Shown: positions 18,592 through 28,037, counted from the first letter of the stretch. The stretch: DNA of 64,000 nt from Paraburkholderia rhizosphaerae (GCF_004366595.1 NZ_SORE01000003.1:310001-374000); one strand, 5' to 3'. Notes: generated by a model from the sequence alone, not told the origin. Translations and numbers: made by a program.

Positions 18592-19506
18592 TTACGCGCC
18601 AATCAGCGCGCGCGCATAGTGATCGACCAGCAAGGCCGCGAACAGCAGCGACAGATAAATGATCGAGTAACGGAAGGTCTTACGCGCAAGCGCGTCCGAA
18701 TATTCCTGGTAAATCTTCCACGCGTAGCCAAGGAACACGGCGCCAAGCAGCACCGCCGCGCTCAGATAAACGATCCCGCTCATTCTCGAGATGAACGGCA
18801 TCAGCGTGACCGCGAACAGGATAGCCGTATAGAGGAAGATGTGCAGCCGCGTGTATTGTTCGCCGTGCGTGTTCGGCAGCATCGGCAGGCCGGCGTTTTC
18901 ATAGTCTTTACGGCGATAGAGCGCGAGCGACCAGAAATGCGGCGGCGTCCACACGAAGATGATCAGCACGAGGATCCACGCATCGCCCGGCACGTGGCCG
19001 GTCACCGCCGCCCAGCCGAGCGCCGGCGGCATCGCGCCCGACGCGCCGCCGATCACGATGTTCTGCGGCGTGTAAGGTTTCAGCAGCAATGTGTACACGA
19101 CTGCATAGCCGACGAAGGTCGCGATGGTGAGCCACATCGTCAGCGGGTTCGTGAACGTATAGAGCGTCCACATGCCGAGGCCGCCCAGCACCGCGGAGAA
19201 CAGCAGGATTTGCACGGTCGTGATCTCGCCGCGCGCAGACGGGCGCCACGCGGTACGACGCATCATCGCGTCGATTTTCTGTTCGACCAGACAGTTGATC
19301 GCGAACGCAGCGCCTGCCAGCAGCCAGATGCCGATCGTGCCGCCGATCAATACCTTCCATGGCACCATGCCTGGCGTCGACAGAAACATACCAATCACAG
19401 CGCAGAACACCGCCAGCTGCGTCACACGCGGCTTGGTCAGCGCAAGGTATTGGGAAATCCGGCTACCGGAAGAATGGGGAAGTGTTGTGCTGTCCATGTG
19501 GGTCAC
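18592..19506 (-). CDS. ctaB: Heme O synthase (protoheme IX farnesyltransferase)
   Basis: Polytopic membrane prenyltransferase that adds a farnesyl group to heme B, making heme O for the aa3 oxidase. Eight or nine membrane segments are visible, with the UbiA-family Asp motifs [19 protein letters not shown] and [15 protein letters not shown], and the conserved [11 protein letters not shown]. It starts with GTG at 19506, overlapping the ctaA stop as GTGA, so translational coupling is likely; ATG 19497 is the alternative. 304 residues, normal length. Confidence 0.96.
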   Translation of the reverse strand: MTHMDSTTLPHSSGSRISQYLALTKPRVTQLAVFCAVIGMFLSTPGMVPWKVLIGGTIGIWLLAGAAFAINCLVEQKIDAMMRRTAWRPSARGEITTVQILLFSAVLGGLGMWTLYTFTNPLTMWLTIATFVGYAVVYTLLLKPYTPQNIVIGGASGAMPPALGWAAVTGHVPGDAWILVLIIFVWTPPHFWSLALYRRKDYENAGLPMLPNTHGEQYTRLHIFLYTAILFAVTLMPFISRMSGIVYLSAAVLLGAVFLGYAWKIYQEYSDALARKTFRYSIIYLSLLFAALLVDHYARALIGA

Positions 19507-20612
19507 GCTGGTGCGGCATCGCGCGCGGGCAACATTGCGCGGCCGGGACGGCTAGAAGCGATTCGAAAGTTTAACATAACGAGTAGCAGCAGCAGGATTG
19601 CGGCGCCGCCGTTATGCGCGACGGCAATCGGCAACGGCCATTGCAAAACGATGTTCGACAGCCCCGTAAAAAACTGGATCAGGATCACGAGCAGCACGCC
19701 GTTAGCCGGCCGCCGCAGCGATTCGAAACGACGCAGTTTCAGTGCCAGCCACAGCAGGTACGCAACGACGACGATCGCGAAAGTGCGATGCGTCCAATGG
19801 ATCGCGACGAGCGCGTTCTGCGTGATCATATCGCCCTCGCCGTTCATGCCGAGCGCGCGCCACAGATGAAATCCGTGCTCGAAATCCATCGGCGGCAGCC
19901 ATTGGCCGTTGCATGTCGGAAAGTCGGTGCACGCGAGTACCGCATAGTTCGTGCTGACCCAACCGCCAAGCGCGATCTGCACGATCAGCAGCACGAGTCC
20001 GGCCAGCGCGGCGGCGCGCCATCGGCCCGCGGCGGGTTCGAACACCGGTAGCGGGGTTTGCCGTGCGGCGAGCCAGCCAAGCGCGCCTAGCAGCGCAAGG
20101 CCGAGCAGCAAATGTGTGGTAACAATCACCGGCTGCAGTTTCATCGTCACCGTGAGTGCGCCAAACAGGCCCTGCACGAGGATCAGCAACAGCAGCGCCG
20201 TCGGCCACCACGGCGATACATGCAGTGGACGCCGCCGAAGGCGCGCGCTCCACGTAATGACCACCTGCGCGATGATCAAAACGCCAATGGCCATCGCGAA
20301 GTAGCGGTGAATCATTTCGATCCACGCTTTCGTCATACTGACCGGACCGGTCGGCATGGCCTGATAGGCGGCCGAAATCGCCGCATGCGCGATAAACGGA
20401 GAAGACGTGCCGTAGCAGCCGGGCCAGTCCGGGCAGCCGAGGCCGGAGTCGGTCAGGCGCGTGAAACCGCCGAACATCACGAGGTCCAACGTCAGAAACG
20501 TGGTGACCCAGACCAGTTTGCGGAATTTGTCGTCGTCGGCCTTCACCCACACGTATGAGAGCGGCAGCAGCGCGATGCACAGTCCGATCAGGCCGAGTTG
20601 CAATACGAACAT
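19503..20612 (-). CDS. ctaA: Heme A synthase (COX15/CtaA)
   Basis: Eight-helix membrane enzyme that oxidises the C8 methyl of heme O to the formyl of heme A. The conserved [20 protein letters not shown] segment carries the ligand-binding GxTRLTxSGLS-like motif. Histidines in the MIHRYFA, THLLLGL, WTHRTFA and VAHNGGAA segments fit heme ligands. The cysteine pair in [11 protein letters not shown] is also present. 369 residues. Overlaps ctaB by 4 bp and follows the anchored thioredoxin-fold gene by 33 bp in the same transcript. Confidence 0.95.
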   Translation of the reverse strand: MFVLQLGLIGLCIALLPLSYVWVKADDDKFRKLVWVTTFLTLDLVMFGGFTRLTDSGLGCPDWPGCYGTSSPFIAHAAISAAYQAMPTGPVSMTKAWIEMIHRYFAMAIGVLIIAQVVITWSARLRRRPLHVSPWWPTALLLLILVQGLFGALTVTMKLQPVIVTTHLLLGLALLGALGWLAARQTPLPVFEPAAGRWRAAALAGLVLLIVQIALGGWVSTNYAVLACTDFPTCNGQWLPPMDFEHGFHLWRALGMNGEGDMITQNALVAIHWTHRTFAIVVVAYLLWLALKLRRFESLRRPANGVLLVILIQFFTGLSNIVLQWPLPIAVAHNGGAAILLLLLVMLNFRIASSRPGRAMLPARDAAPA

Positions 20613-20645
20613 CTGAATCTACCTTTACCGCGGTCGTGGATGAGC

Positions 20646-21317
20646 TCAGCCGATGCTTGAATTACGCAGCAGCTTCGACACGTCGCCTTTGATCTTGCTC
20701 GGATTCGCGTCTTTCGGGAAACGCATCATCAGGTTGCCGTTCGGATCGACCATGTAAATGTGATCGGTCAGTTGCGTACCGTTGTCGACGGGTAGCCATG
20801 CGCTGATGTCCGCGACCGGCGCAACCACCTTTTGCGTATCGGGATAAGCGGTTGCGATCACCTCCGGCACCTTCGCCGCGTCGGTGCGCAGCCACACATT
20901 GACGATGCGCTCACGTTCCCCGGCCTGCGTCACGCGGATCTGCCGCATGAAGTAAAGCTTGGTCGCGCAGGCCTTGTCGCACGCGCTGCTATCGACGGAG
21001 ATCATTAACCAGCGGCCGCGCAGCGCGGCCAGCTTCATCGGCTTGCCGTCTTCGCCGGTGACGACGAGCGAGTCGGGAATCGGCCGCTGCGGTTCGATCA
21101 GCGTGCCATAGCTTGTCGTGCCGCCGGTCGGCTTGATCACGTAGTACGTGAGATAAGAGCCGATCACCGGCGCCGCGCAAATCAGCGCGATCAACAGCAT
21201 CATCCAGCGGCCGCGCTGCCACGAGCCCCGCCTCGGAGAGGACTCGGGGGAAGGCGAACGCGCGCCCGACTTCGTCTGTCCGGCGGATGACTGGGACTGC
21301 GGCTTTTGCATCGACAC
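20646..21317 (-). CDS. Membrane-anchored thioredoxin-fold protein of the cytochrome oxidase cluster
   Basis: 223 residues: a Ser/Pro/Arg-rich cytoplasmic tail, one membrane helix (about 38-60), then a periplasmic domain with a SCO-like layout. The motif SACDKACATKLYFMRQ holds a CxxxC pair, and VDPNGNLMMRFP resembles the SCO beta-hairpin. The distal SCO histidine is not obvious, so copper binding is doubtful. In betaproteobacteria this gene regularly lies between SURF1 and ctaA, which suggests a role in oxidase assembly. GTG at 21317 has GAGG seven bases upstream; ATG 21311 is the alternative. Confidence 0.85.
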   Translation of the reverse strand: MSMQKPQSQSSAGQTKSGARSPSPESSPRRGSWQRGRWMMLLIALICAAPVIGSYLTYYVIKPTGGTTSYGTLIEPQRPIPDSLVVTGEDGKPMKLAALRGRWLMISVDSSACDKACATKLYFMRQIRVTQAGERERIVNVWLRTDAAKVPEVIATAYPDTQKVVAPVADISAWLPVDNGTQLTDHIYMVDPNGNLMMRFPKDANPSKIKGDVSKLLRNSSIG

Positions 21318-21429
21318 TGCGTAACCTCTTCAATTAATTGCGCGGCCGGGTAGGCCGTTCTCATTCATGCTCGCACCGCCTGCGACAACACGACGCAACG
21401 ACCCGCATCGCGTCGGGTGCGGCGATCGG

Positions 21430-22191
21430 TCACACATCGCTTGTGCGCTGCTGTTTCTGTTGCGGGTCTTGCTTCGGGTCCGGCTCCGGCTGCTCTTTCT
21501 TCGCGGCGCGTCGTGCCGCATACAGACCGAAGGCCACCGCGGCGACCGCCATGCCCCACCACTGGAACATGTACCCGTAGTTGCGCTCGACGCCCGTGGT
21601 GGGCGCCGGCCAGTCGCGCACCAGCTTGTCGCCGTCGTCGCTGATCTGCTGGATCACAAACGGCTGCAGTGGGAGGCCGGTTTCGGCCGCATACGCCTGC
21701 ACGTCGAGATTTTGCCGAATCTTCTGGTGCGGCGCGGAACCGCCTTCGCCGAGCTCGAATGCGCGGCTCGCATCGGCGCGCGCAATGCCTTCAATTTCCA
21801 CGTCGCCCTTAGGCGTGTCGTAGGGTCCGATCGCCGTGCGCACGTCGGCGTTGCGCGGCAGCCAGCCGCGATTCACCAGCACATAGCCGCCGTCGCGCAG
21901 TTTAAAAGGCATCACGACGTAAAACCCGGCCTGATCGTTATACGGCCGGTTATCGAGGTACACCACTTGCTCGGGCATAAACTGACCAACCGCCCGCACG
22001 CGGTGGAACTCGATGTCCTTTAACGGAATGGCCGTTGCGCCGACCGGTTCGGCCGGCGCGTTCTCGAACTGCGTTATATGCGCCTGCAACGCTTCCTTCT
22101 GATGTGCGCGGTCGCGCTGCCAGAAGCCGAGACGCACCGTCACCGCCACGACGATCAGGATCAGCAGCGCCGGCAGCCAACGAAACTTCAT
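21430..22191 (-). CDS. SURF1 family oxidase assembly protein
   Basis: Membrane protein with helices at both ends and a central periplasmic domain, involved in heme insertion into cytochrome c oxidase subunit I. Family features: N-terminal LGFWQRDRAHQKEAL, central VYLDNRPYNDQAGFYVVMPF and VNRGWLPRN, and C-terminal ERNYGYMFQWWGMAVAAV. The charged tail is rich in Lys, Gln and Pro. ATG 22191 was chosen because it directly precedes the first helix and has a G-rich site upstream. Divergent from the small membrane protein gene at 22279. Confidence 0.93.
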   Translation of the reverse strand: MKFRWLPALLILIVVAVTVRLGFWQRDRAHQKEALQAHITQFENAPAEPVGATAIPLKDIEFHRVRAVGQFMPEQVVYLDNRPYNDQAGFYVVMPFKLRDGGYVLVNRGWLPRNADVRTAIGPYDTPKGDVEIEGIARADASRAFELGEGGSAPHQKIRQNLDVQAYAAETGLPLQPFVIQQISDDGDKLVRDWPAPTTGVERNYGYMFQWWGMAVAAVAFGLYAARRAAKKEQPEPDPKQDPQQKQQRTSDV

Positions 22192-22278
22192 CGCCCCCAC
22201 CCCGCGATCCGACGAACCGTTGCGCGCGGTGCGATAATGCAACAGTTACTTCTGCTTTCCTGAATTTCCGTGGGTTTC

Positions 22279-22488
22279 ATGCACATTCTCGTTCCCATCG
22301 CTTTTGCGCTGATCATCGCCAGCATGATCTCGGCGTTGTACTTCATGATGCACGACCGTGGCCGCACGAAGCGGATGGTCTGGTCGCTTGCGACGCGCGT
22401 CGGACTATCCATTTCGCTGTTCCTGTTCATCCTGTTCGCACACTGGATGGGCTGGATTCAGTCGACCGGCATTCCATACGGCCGGTAG
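22279..22488 (+). CDS. Twin transmembrane protein (DUF2909 type)
   Basis: 69-residue protein with two membrane helices joined by a short basic loop (MMHDRGRTKRMVWSLATRVG). It resembles the DUF2909 'twin transmembrane' family found beside oxidase genes. It is on the plus strand, while all other genes of this cluster are on the minus strand. Starts 88 bp from SURF1, so the two share a divergent promoter region. ATG 22279 is preferred to GTG 22270. Function unknown. An intrinsic terminator follows 31 bp after the stop. Confidence 0.8.
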   Translation: MHILVPIAFALIIASMISALYFMMHDRGRTKRMVWSLATRVGLSISLFLFILFAHWMGWIQSTGIPYGR

Positions 22489-22519
22489 GAAATACCGCGC
22501 AGAGCTGTGTGAAGCAAAA

Positions 22520-22554
22520 CGCCGCCCCGACACAGTCGAGGGCGGCGCTTTTTT
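22520..22554 (+). terminator. Intrinsic terminator, probably bidirectional
   Basis: Arms CGCCGCCC (22520-22527) and GGGCGGCG (22540-22547) with a 12-nt loop, followed by six T on the plus strand. On the minus strand four T follow, so it may also end the coxC transcript. Confidence 0.85.
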
Positions 22555-22664
22555 GATCTTCAATACTGCCGTCTTTACCTGCCCTGCGATCCTTGCTTGC
22601 CTGTTTGCTTGCTCGCGCACCGTGTTTTGAACCGTCGGTGCGCGCAAGCGCCTTCACAACCGCA

Positions 22665-23522
22665 TTACAGCCAGTAGACGACGACGTACAGGCCCAGCCA
22701 CACGACGTCGACAAAGTGCCAATACCACGCAGCCCCTTCGAATGCGAAGTGGTGTTCCGCCGTGAAATGCCCGCGGATCAAACGGATCATCACCACGGTG
22801 AGCATCGTACCGCCGAGGAACACGTGAAAGCCGTGGAATCCGGTCAGCAGGAAGAACGTCGAGCCGTACACGCCCGACGCGAGCGTCAGGTTCAGTTCGT
22901 TGTACGCGTGGAAATACTCGAAGCCTTGCATGAACAGGAACGTCAGGCCGAGCACGACCGTTGCCGCGAGCCATGCGATCGCTTTTTTGCGGTGATTGTC
23001 GCGCAGCGCGTGGTGCGACACCGTCAGCGTCGCGCCCGAGGACAGCAGCAGCGCCGTATTGATGGTCGGTACCGGCCACGGCGTCATCGATTTGAAGTGG
23101 GACACGAGTTCCGCCGGTCCGATATTCGGCCATACACCGGTGAAGTCCGGCCAGATCAGCTTGTAGTCGAGGCTGCCCAACTGGTGCATCGCGATTGCAC
23201 GCGCGTAGAACAGCGCACCAAAGAACGCGCCGAAAAACATCACTTCGGAGAAGATGAACCAGCTCATGCTCCAGCGGTACGACACGTCGACACGTTTGCC
23301 GTACATCCCGCCTTCTGACTCGGAAATCGCGTCGCCGAACCAGTGCCACAGCGTGAAGAGCAGCCACAGCAGACCGACCAGCGAAGTGAATGGCGCCCAC
23401 GGCTCGCCGTTCACCCAGGAGGCGAACGATATCAGCATGATCAGCAGCCCCACCGCCGCGCTGATCGGGTGCCGCGACGGGTGCGGTACGAAATAGTACG
23501 GGCTCTCGTTTTGACCGCTCAT
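22665..23522 (-). CDS. ctaE: Cytochrome c oxidase subunit III
   Basis: Seven-helix membrane subunit of the aa3-type oxidase, which supports proton uptake and stability. Conserved segments: PYYFVPHPSRHPISAA at the N-terminus, WFIFSEVMFFGAFF with the Glu typical of the family, HGFHVFLGG, and the C-terminal AAWYWHFVDVVWL. 285 residues, normal length. It ends the coxB-coxA transcript and is followed by the bidirectional hairpin at 22520-22554. Confidence 0.97.
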   Translation of the reverse strand: MSGQNESPYYFVPHPSRHPISAAVGLLIMLISFASWVNGEPWAPFTSLVGLLWLLFTLWHWFGDAISESEGGMYGKRVDVSYRWSMSWFIFSEVMFFGAFFGALFYARAIAMHQLGSLDYKLIWPDFTGVWPNIGPAELVSHFKSMTPWPVPTINTALLLSSGATLTVSHHALRDNHRKKAIAWLAATVVLGLTFLFMQGFEYFHAYNELNLTLASGVYGSTFFLLTGFHGFHVFLGGTMLTVVMIRLIRGHFTAEHHFAFEGAAWYWHFVDVVWLGLYVVVYWL

Positions 23523-23660
23523 TCTTGATTCTCCACTTCAGTCCAGTTGTTCCGGGCTTGCCCGGCTGTATCTTCGACGGCGCGTGGGTACCCCGCACCG
23601 CTTCGCTTTAATCGTCCTGCGTATCACTCAACCGCACCCAACCGCACTAACCGTTCCGCA

Positions 23661-23870
23661 TCAACCCACCACCGCGTGCACCACGAGAATCAGCAAGCCA
23701 ATGAACACGGCCGCGCAGATCAGCGCCGCGACGATCACATGCAGCGGATTCAGTTGCGTCGCATCCGCTTCGAGATCGCGCCGCTTGCGCACCCCGAAAA
23801 ACGACCACATCACGGCCTTCAACGATTGGCCAAAGCTGCTCTTCCTGCCGGTCCGGCCGTTGTCGCTCAT
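23661..23870 (-). CDS. Small DUF2970-type membrane protein
   Basis: 69 residues with a soluble N-terminus (MSDNGRTGRKSSFGQSLKAV) containing MWSFFGVRKRRDLE, and one membrane helix at the C-terminus. This pattern matches the DUF2970 proteins encoded between ctaG and subunit III in betaproteobacteria. Function is unproven, but the constant position suggests a role with the oxidase. ATG 23870 has GGGGAGG eight bases before it, so the nine-residue longer frame is not the start. Confidence 0.82.
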   Translation of the reverse strand: MSDNGRTGRKSSFGQSLKAVMWSFFGVRKRRDLEADATQLNPLHVIVAALICAAVFIGLLILVVHAVVG

Positions 23871-23922
23871 GTTTTGCGCCTCCCCGTCGCGCTGCACTTG
23901 CAGCCGCTGTTACCAGCACGCG

Positions 23923-24519
23923 TCAGGCAGGATTCGAGCCCTGCGCTGCTGCGTTACCCTTCGCCGGCGCCGCTGGCGCATCCAGTTCGAAGAACGTGTA
24001 CGACAACGTGATCGTCTTCACGTCCTTCGGCAACTTCGGGTCGACCACGAACACCACCGGCAGCAACTTCGTCTCGTGCGCGTTGAGCTTTTGCTGCGTG
24101 AAACAGAAGCATTGGATCTTCTTGAAGTACTCGGTGGCCTCGCGCGGCGCGTAGCTTGGAATAGCCTGCGCATCGACGATGCGTCCTTGCGGATTGGTCA
24201 CCTGGTACATCACTGTCGTCACTTCACCCGGATGCACATCGATGCTGTTCTGCTCCGGCTTGAAAGCCAGCGGCCCGCGCGCGTTGGCGTCGAACTCGAC
24301 CGAAATCGTGCGCGTCATGTCGACCTGCGTGTTCTTCGCTTCGGCCGCACTCGTATCGCGCTGCACCAGGTTGTTGAGACCGGTGACCTGGCAGATGGCG
24401 CGGTACATCGGCACCAGCGCAAAACCGAAACCGAACATCAGGAACGCCACGACGATGAGCTTGACCAGCATCGAGCGGTTGAACGAGCGATTAAGCTCGT
24501 CCGGCGATTGCATCGACAT
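23923..24519 (-). CDS. ctaG: Cytochrome c oxidase assembly protein CtaG/Cox11
   Basis: Membrane-anchored copper chaperone that loads CuB in subunit I. One N-terminal helix (LIVVAFLMFGFGFALVPMYR), then the family motif ICQVTGLNN and the copper-binding KKIQCFCFTQQ with the CFCF cysteine pair. It ends in an Ala-rich tail. 198 residues. Lies directly after the 44-residue assembly protein gene in the cox transcript. Confidence 0.96.
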   Translation of the reverse strand: MSMQSPDELNRSFNRSMLVKLIVVAFLMFGFGFALVPMYRAICQVTGLNNLVQRDTSAAEAKNTQVDMTRTISVEFDANARGPLAFKPEQNSIDVHPGEVTTVMYQVTNPQGRIVDAQAIPSYAPREATEYFKKIQCFCFTQQKLNAHETKLLPVVFVVDPKLPKDVKTITLSYTFFELDAPAAPAKGNAAAQGSNPA

Positions 24520-24555
24520 CGAACTTCCTTATGCGCCGTCTGAACCGTCAAACGG

Positions 24556-24690
24556 CTACGAAAACCATATCTGCTTGATAAAGGCCGCCACGAAGAAGGT
24601 GGCAGCAATAGCAAACAGGATCAAACCAAGCCGCCGGCTGCCTGCACGAATTTCGTCGGGTGTACGCCTTTTCGGTGGTTTCCGGGTCAT
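24556..24690 (-). CDS. Cytochrome oxidase small assembly protein
   Basis: 44-residue protein: a basic, soluble N-terminus (MTRKPPKRRTPDEIRAGSRR) and one membrane helix ending in IKQIWFS. It lies between subunit I and ctaG on the same strand, the position where betaproteobacteria carry the so-named small assembly protein. Below usual ORF length limits. The start is the only in-frame ATG; the upstream sequence carries AGCATG without a strong ribosome site. Confidence 0.8.
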   Translation of the reverse strand: MTRKPPKRRTPDEIRAGSRRLGLILFAIAATFFVAAFIKQIWFS

Positions 24691-24820
24691 GCTGGTGTTT
24701 CGGGTCACTTCCATCGCTACTTGTTCGGCCGGCGATCTTGCGGTGTTCCGGTGACCGCGCGTTCTGGCGCGGAAACCGGGACGACCCGAAGGATCGCTCT
24801 ATCTCTGTTACCGGATCGGC

Positions 24821-26434
24821 TTACTCGACCGTCGGCGGGTTTTCGAACGTATGGAACGGCGCCGGGCTCGGCACCGTCCATTCGAGGCCGGTCGCGCCGT
24901 CCCACGGCTTGTCGCCCGCTTTCTCGAGATCGCCGCCGCCACGATAGCAGGGCAGCGCGACCGCGAACAGGAAGTACACCTGCGCGAGACCAAAGCCGAA
25001 CGCGCCGATCGTGATTACCTGATTCCAGTCCGTGAACTGCGCCGGATAGTCGGCGTAACGACGCGGCATACCCGCGAGCCCGACGAAGTGCATCGGCAGG
25101 AACGCGAGGTTGAAGAAGAACAGCGACGACCAGAAGTGGATCTTGCCGCGCGTCTCGTTGTACATCCAGCCGGTCCACTTCGGCGCCCAGTAGTACCAGC
25201 CGGCAAACAGGCCAAATAGCGAACCCGCCACCAGCACGTAGTGGAAGTGCGCGACCACGAAATAGGTGCCGTGATACTGGATATCGAGCGGCGCCATTGC
25301 AAGCATCAGGCCCGTCAGACCGCCGAACGTGAACACGAACAGGAAGCCCACCGCGAACAGCATCGGCGTTTCGAACGACAGCGCGCCGCGCCACATCGTC
25401 GCGACCCAGTTGAACACCTTCACGCCGGTCGGCACGGCGATCAGCATCGTCGCGTACATGAAGAACAGCTGGCCCGTCACCGGCATACCGGTCGCGAACA
25501 TGTGGTGCGCCCAAACCATGAACGACAGGATCGCGATCGATGCCGTTGCGTACACCATCGAGCTATAGCCGAACAGCGGCTTGCGGGAGAACGCCGGGAT
25601 CACCTGCGACACGATCCCGAACGCCGGCAAGATCATGATGTAGACCTCGGGGTGACCGAAGAACCAGAAGATGTGTTGATACATCACCGGGTCGCCGCCG
25701 CCTGCCGCGTTGAAGAACGACGTACCGAAGTGGCGATCGAACAGGATCATCGTGATCGCGCCTGCGAGCACCGGCATCACGGCGATCAGCAGGTACGCGG
25801 TGATCAGCCACGTCCAGACGAACATCGGCATTTTCATCAGCGTCATGCCGGGCGCGCGCAGGTTCAGGATCGTCACGACGATATTGATACCGCCCATGAT
25901 CGACGATGCACCCATGATGTGGATCGCGAAAATCGCGAAGTCCATGCCCGGGCCCATCTGCGTCGACAGCGGCGTGTACAGCGTCCAGCCGGCTGCCGTC
26001 GCGCCGCCCGGCACGAAGAACGAACCGACCAGCAGCACCGCAGCGGCCGGCAGCAGCCAGAAGCTGAAGTTGTTCATCCGCGCGAACGCCATATCGGACG
26101 CGCCGATCTGTAGCGGGATCATCCAGTTTGCGAAGCCGACGAACGCCGGCATGATCGCGCCGAACACCATGATCAGGCCGTGCATGGTGGTCAACTGGTT
26201 GAAGAACTCGGGGCGCATGATCTGCAGGCCCGGCTCGAACAGCTCCGAGCGGATGGCGAGCGCCATTACGCCGCCAGACAGGAACATGATGAAGGAGAAC
26301 AGCAGATACAGCGTGCCGATATCCTTGTGGTTTGTGGCGAACAGCCAGCGGCGCCAACCGGTCGGCGTGCCGTGCGCATGATCGCCGTGCACGTGTTCGT
26401 GCCCTGCGACAACATCGTGTCCGATGCTAGACAT
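24821..26434 (-). CDS. ctaD: Cytochrome c oxidase subunit I
   Basis: Catalytic 12-helix subunit with heme a and the heme a3-CuB oxygen site. 537 residues. Seen: TTMHGLIMVFGAIMPA (heme a His), WFFGHPEVYIMILPAFGI (His-Tyr crosslink site), VWAHHMFATGMPV (CuB histidines) and VVAHFHYVLV (heme ligands). The start MSSIGHDVVAGHEHVHGDHAHG is unusually His-rich. ATG 26434 has GGAG upstream. Located between coxB and the small assembly gene in one transcript. Confidence 0.98.
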   Translation of the reverse strand: MSSIGHDVVAGHEHVHGDHAHGTPTGWRRWLFATNHKDIGTLYLLFSFIMFLSGGVMALAIRSELFEPGLQIMRPEFFNQLTTMHGLIMVFGAIMPAFVGFANWMIPLQIGASDMAFARMNNFSFWLLPAAAVLLVGSFFVPGGATAAGWTLYTPLSTQMGPGMDFAIFAIHIMGASSIMGGINIVVTILNLRAPGMTLMKMPMFVWTWLITAYLLIAVMPVLAGAITMILFDRHFGTSFFNAAGGGDPVMYQHIFWFFGHPEVYIMILPAFGIVSQVIPAFSRKPLFGYSSMVYATASIAILSFMVWAHHMFATGMPVTGQLFFMYATMLIAVPTGVKVFNWVATMWRGALSFETPMLFAVGFLFVFTFGGLTGLMLAMAPLDIQYHGTYFVVAHFHYVLVAGSLFGLFAGWYYWAPKWTGWMYNETRGKIHFWSSLFFFNLAFLPMHFVGLAGMPRRYADYPAQFTDWNQVITIGAFGFGLAQVYFLFAVALPCYRGGGDLEKAGDKPWDGATGLEWTVPSPAPFHTFENPPTVE

Positions 26435-26443
26435 GACAATCTC

Positions 26444-26557
26444 CTAAAACAAATACTGCTCGGCCGACAGCGAAGCGTCGCGCCGCAGGGCTGATTCGAT
26501 ACACGAGGCGTCGCTGCTGTTGCTGCGGGCGCCGCCCATGATGTTTTTTCGCTTCAT
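26444..26557 (-). CDS. Possible 37-residue ORF overlapping the coxB stop
   Basis: The frame begins with an ATG that overlaps the coxB stop codon as ATGA and ends 9 bp before subunit I. It encodes a hydrophilic 37-residue peptide (MKRKNIMGGARSNSSDASC...). No family is recognised. Overlap and spacing allow translational coupling between coxB and coxA, but coding is unproven. Confidence 0.35.
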   Translation of the reverse strand: MKRKNIMGGARSNSSDASCIESALRRDASLSAEQYLF

Positions 26558-27849
26558 TGTGCACCCGATGCCGGGGCTGCCGGCGCCGCGCCGGCAGCGT
26601 CCGACGCGCCGGACGCTGCGCCGCCTGCCGCTGCGGCGTCGCTGGCACCCGCCGCTGCCGCGCCGGCCAGGTGATCGCCGCCTTCGGGCAGCTTGCCGTT
26701 GCGCGCATCCGCGATCTGCTTCGGTTGCAGGATGTCGCCGGTATGGTTGCCCCACGCGTTGCGCTCGAACGTGATGACCGATGCGATCTCGACATCGTTC
26801 AGCGTCGGCGCCCACGACGGCATCGCGCCCTTGCCGTGCAGTACGATGCTCACGTGCTGCGCGATCGGACCGTTGACGATCTTGCTGCCGTCGAGCGCCG
26901 GGAACTGGCCCGCGCCCTTGCCGGTCGGCTGGTGGCACACCGCGCAATTGGCCGCGTAGACCTTCGCGCCGCGCTCGGTCAGTTGGGTCAGCGTGTAGGT
27001 GCGGTTCGGATCGTCCGCGCCGGCGGCCAGCTTCTTCTGTTCGCCGTCGACCCACTTCGCGTAGTCTTCATCCGACAACACGGTGACGACGACCGGCATG
27101 AACGCGTGTTCCTTGCCGCACAGTTCGGTACAGAAGCCGCGGAACGTGCCGGTCTGCGTGGCCTTGAACCAGGTATCGCGCACGAAGCCCGGGATCGCGT
27201 CCTGCTTCACGCCGAACGCGGGTACGTACCACGAGTGCACGACGTCATCGGCCGTGGTGATGATGCGGATCTTCTTGTTGACCGGCACGACGAGCGGGTT
27301 ATCGACTTCCTGCAGGTACAGCGTACCGATCGGTTCGCGGCCATCCGTCTGGGCACGCGGCGTCGAGAGCGTCGACAGGAAGTGGATGCCTTCGCCCGGG
27401 CCCTTCACGTAGTCGTAGCCCCACTTCCATTGGTAGCCGGTCACCTTGATCGTGAGGTCCGCGTTCGACGTGTCCTTCATCGCAACCACCGTCTTCGTGG
27501 CGGGCAGCGCCATCAGCACGACGATGATGAACGGGACAATCGTCCAGATGATTTCGACGGTAGTGCTTTCGTGGAAATTGGCGGGCTTATGGCCCTTCGA
27601 CTTGCGGTGCGCGAACACCGAGTAGAACATCACGCCGAACACGCCGACGAAGATCACCGTACAGAGCACCAGCATGGACATGTGGAGGCTGTAGAGCTCT
27701 TCAGCGATCTTCGTCACAGGCGGCTGCAGGTTGATCTGGTTGACGCGCGGACCACCTGGAGCGTCGCCGACTGCTGCAAGGGCGGCACCGGCGAAGAGCA
27801 GCCCGCTACACGCCAGCACGCCCGTCAGGGCTCGCTTGATTGTTTTCAT
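26554..27849 (-). CDS. ctaC: Cytochrome c oxidase subunit II with fused cytochrome c domain
   Basis: 431 residues. The signal segment is followed by two membrane helices. A CuA domain follows: VKQDAIPGFVRDTW and FRGFCTELCGKEHAFMPVVV, with the Cys-x3-Cys and downstream His and Met. A class I cytochrome c domain contains heme site CAVCH (about residue 300) and a distal Met in the KGAMPSW segment. The C-terminus is about 50 residues of Ala/Gly/Asp/Ser. The fusion identifies a caa3-like subunit II, common in Burkholderiaceae. Start 27849 has AAGGA upstream. First gene of the cox transcript. Confidence 0.96.
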   Translation of the reverse strand: MKTIKRALTGVLACSGLLFAGAALAAVGDAPGGPRVNQINLQPPVTKIAEELYSLHMSMLVLCTVIFVGVFGVMFYSVFAHRKSKGHKPANFHESTTVEIIWTIVPFIIVVLMALPATKTVVAMKDTSNADLTIKVTGYQWKWGYDYVKGPGEGIHFLSTLSTPRAQTDGREPIGTLYLQEVDNPLVVPVNKKIRIITTADDVVHSWYVPAFGVKQDAIPGFVRDTWFKATQTGTFRGFCTELCGKEHAFMPVVVTVLSDEDYAKWVDGEQKKLAAGADDPNRTYTLTQLTERGAKVYAANCAVCHQPTGKGAGQFPALDGSKIVNGPIAQHVSIVLHGKGAMPSWAPTLNDVEIASVITFERNAWGNHTGDILQPKQIADARNGKLPEGGDHLAGAAAAGASDAAAAGGAASGASDAAGAAPAAPASGAQ

Positions 27850-27967
27850 AGCTTCCTTACCCAAAATTTCCATTCAAACCCTCGACCCCGCTGGAAGGCT
27901 GTCCCGCACCCCCCTGAAGGCGCGGTGCAGTGTTCGTCCGATTGCGTGCGCATCGTGTGCGCGTAAC

Positions 27968-28000
27968 GTGCGACATGCGGTGCGACATGCGGTGCGACAT
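27968..28000. repeat. 12-bp tandem repeat GTGCGACATGCG
   Basis: Two full copies and a partial third of GTGCGACATGCG, period 12, in the 188-bp region between coxB and the DUF2244 gene. No coding role is evident. Confidence 0.7.
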
Positions 28001-28037
28001 ACACCGCGAACGCCCGCTGTTCCCCGCGTGACATCCG

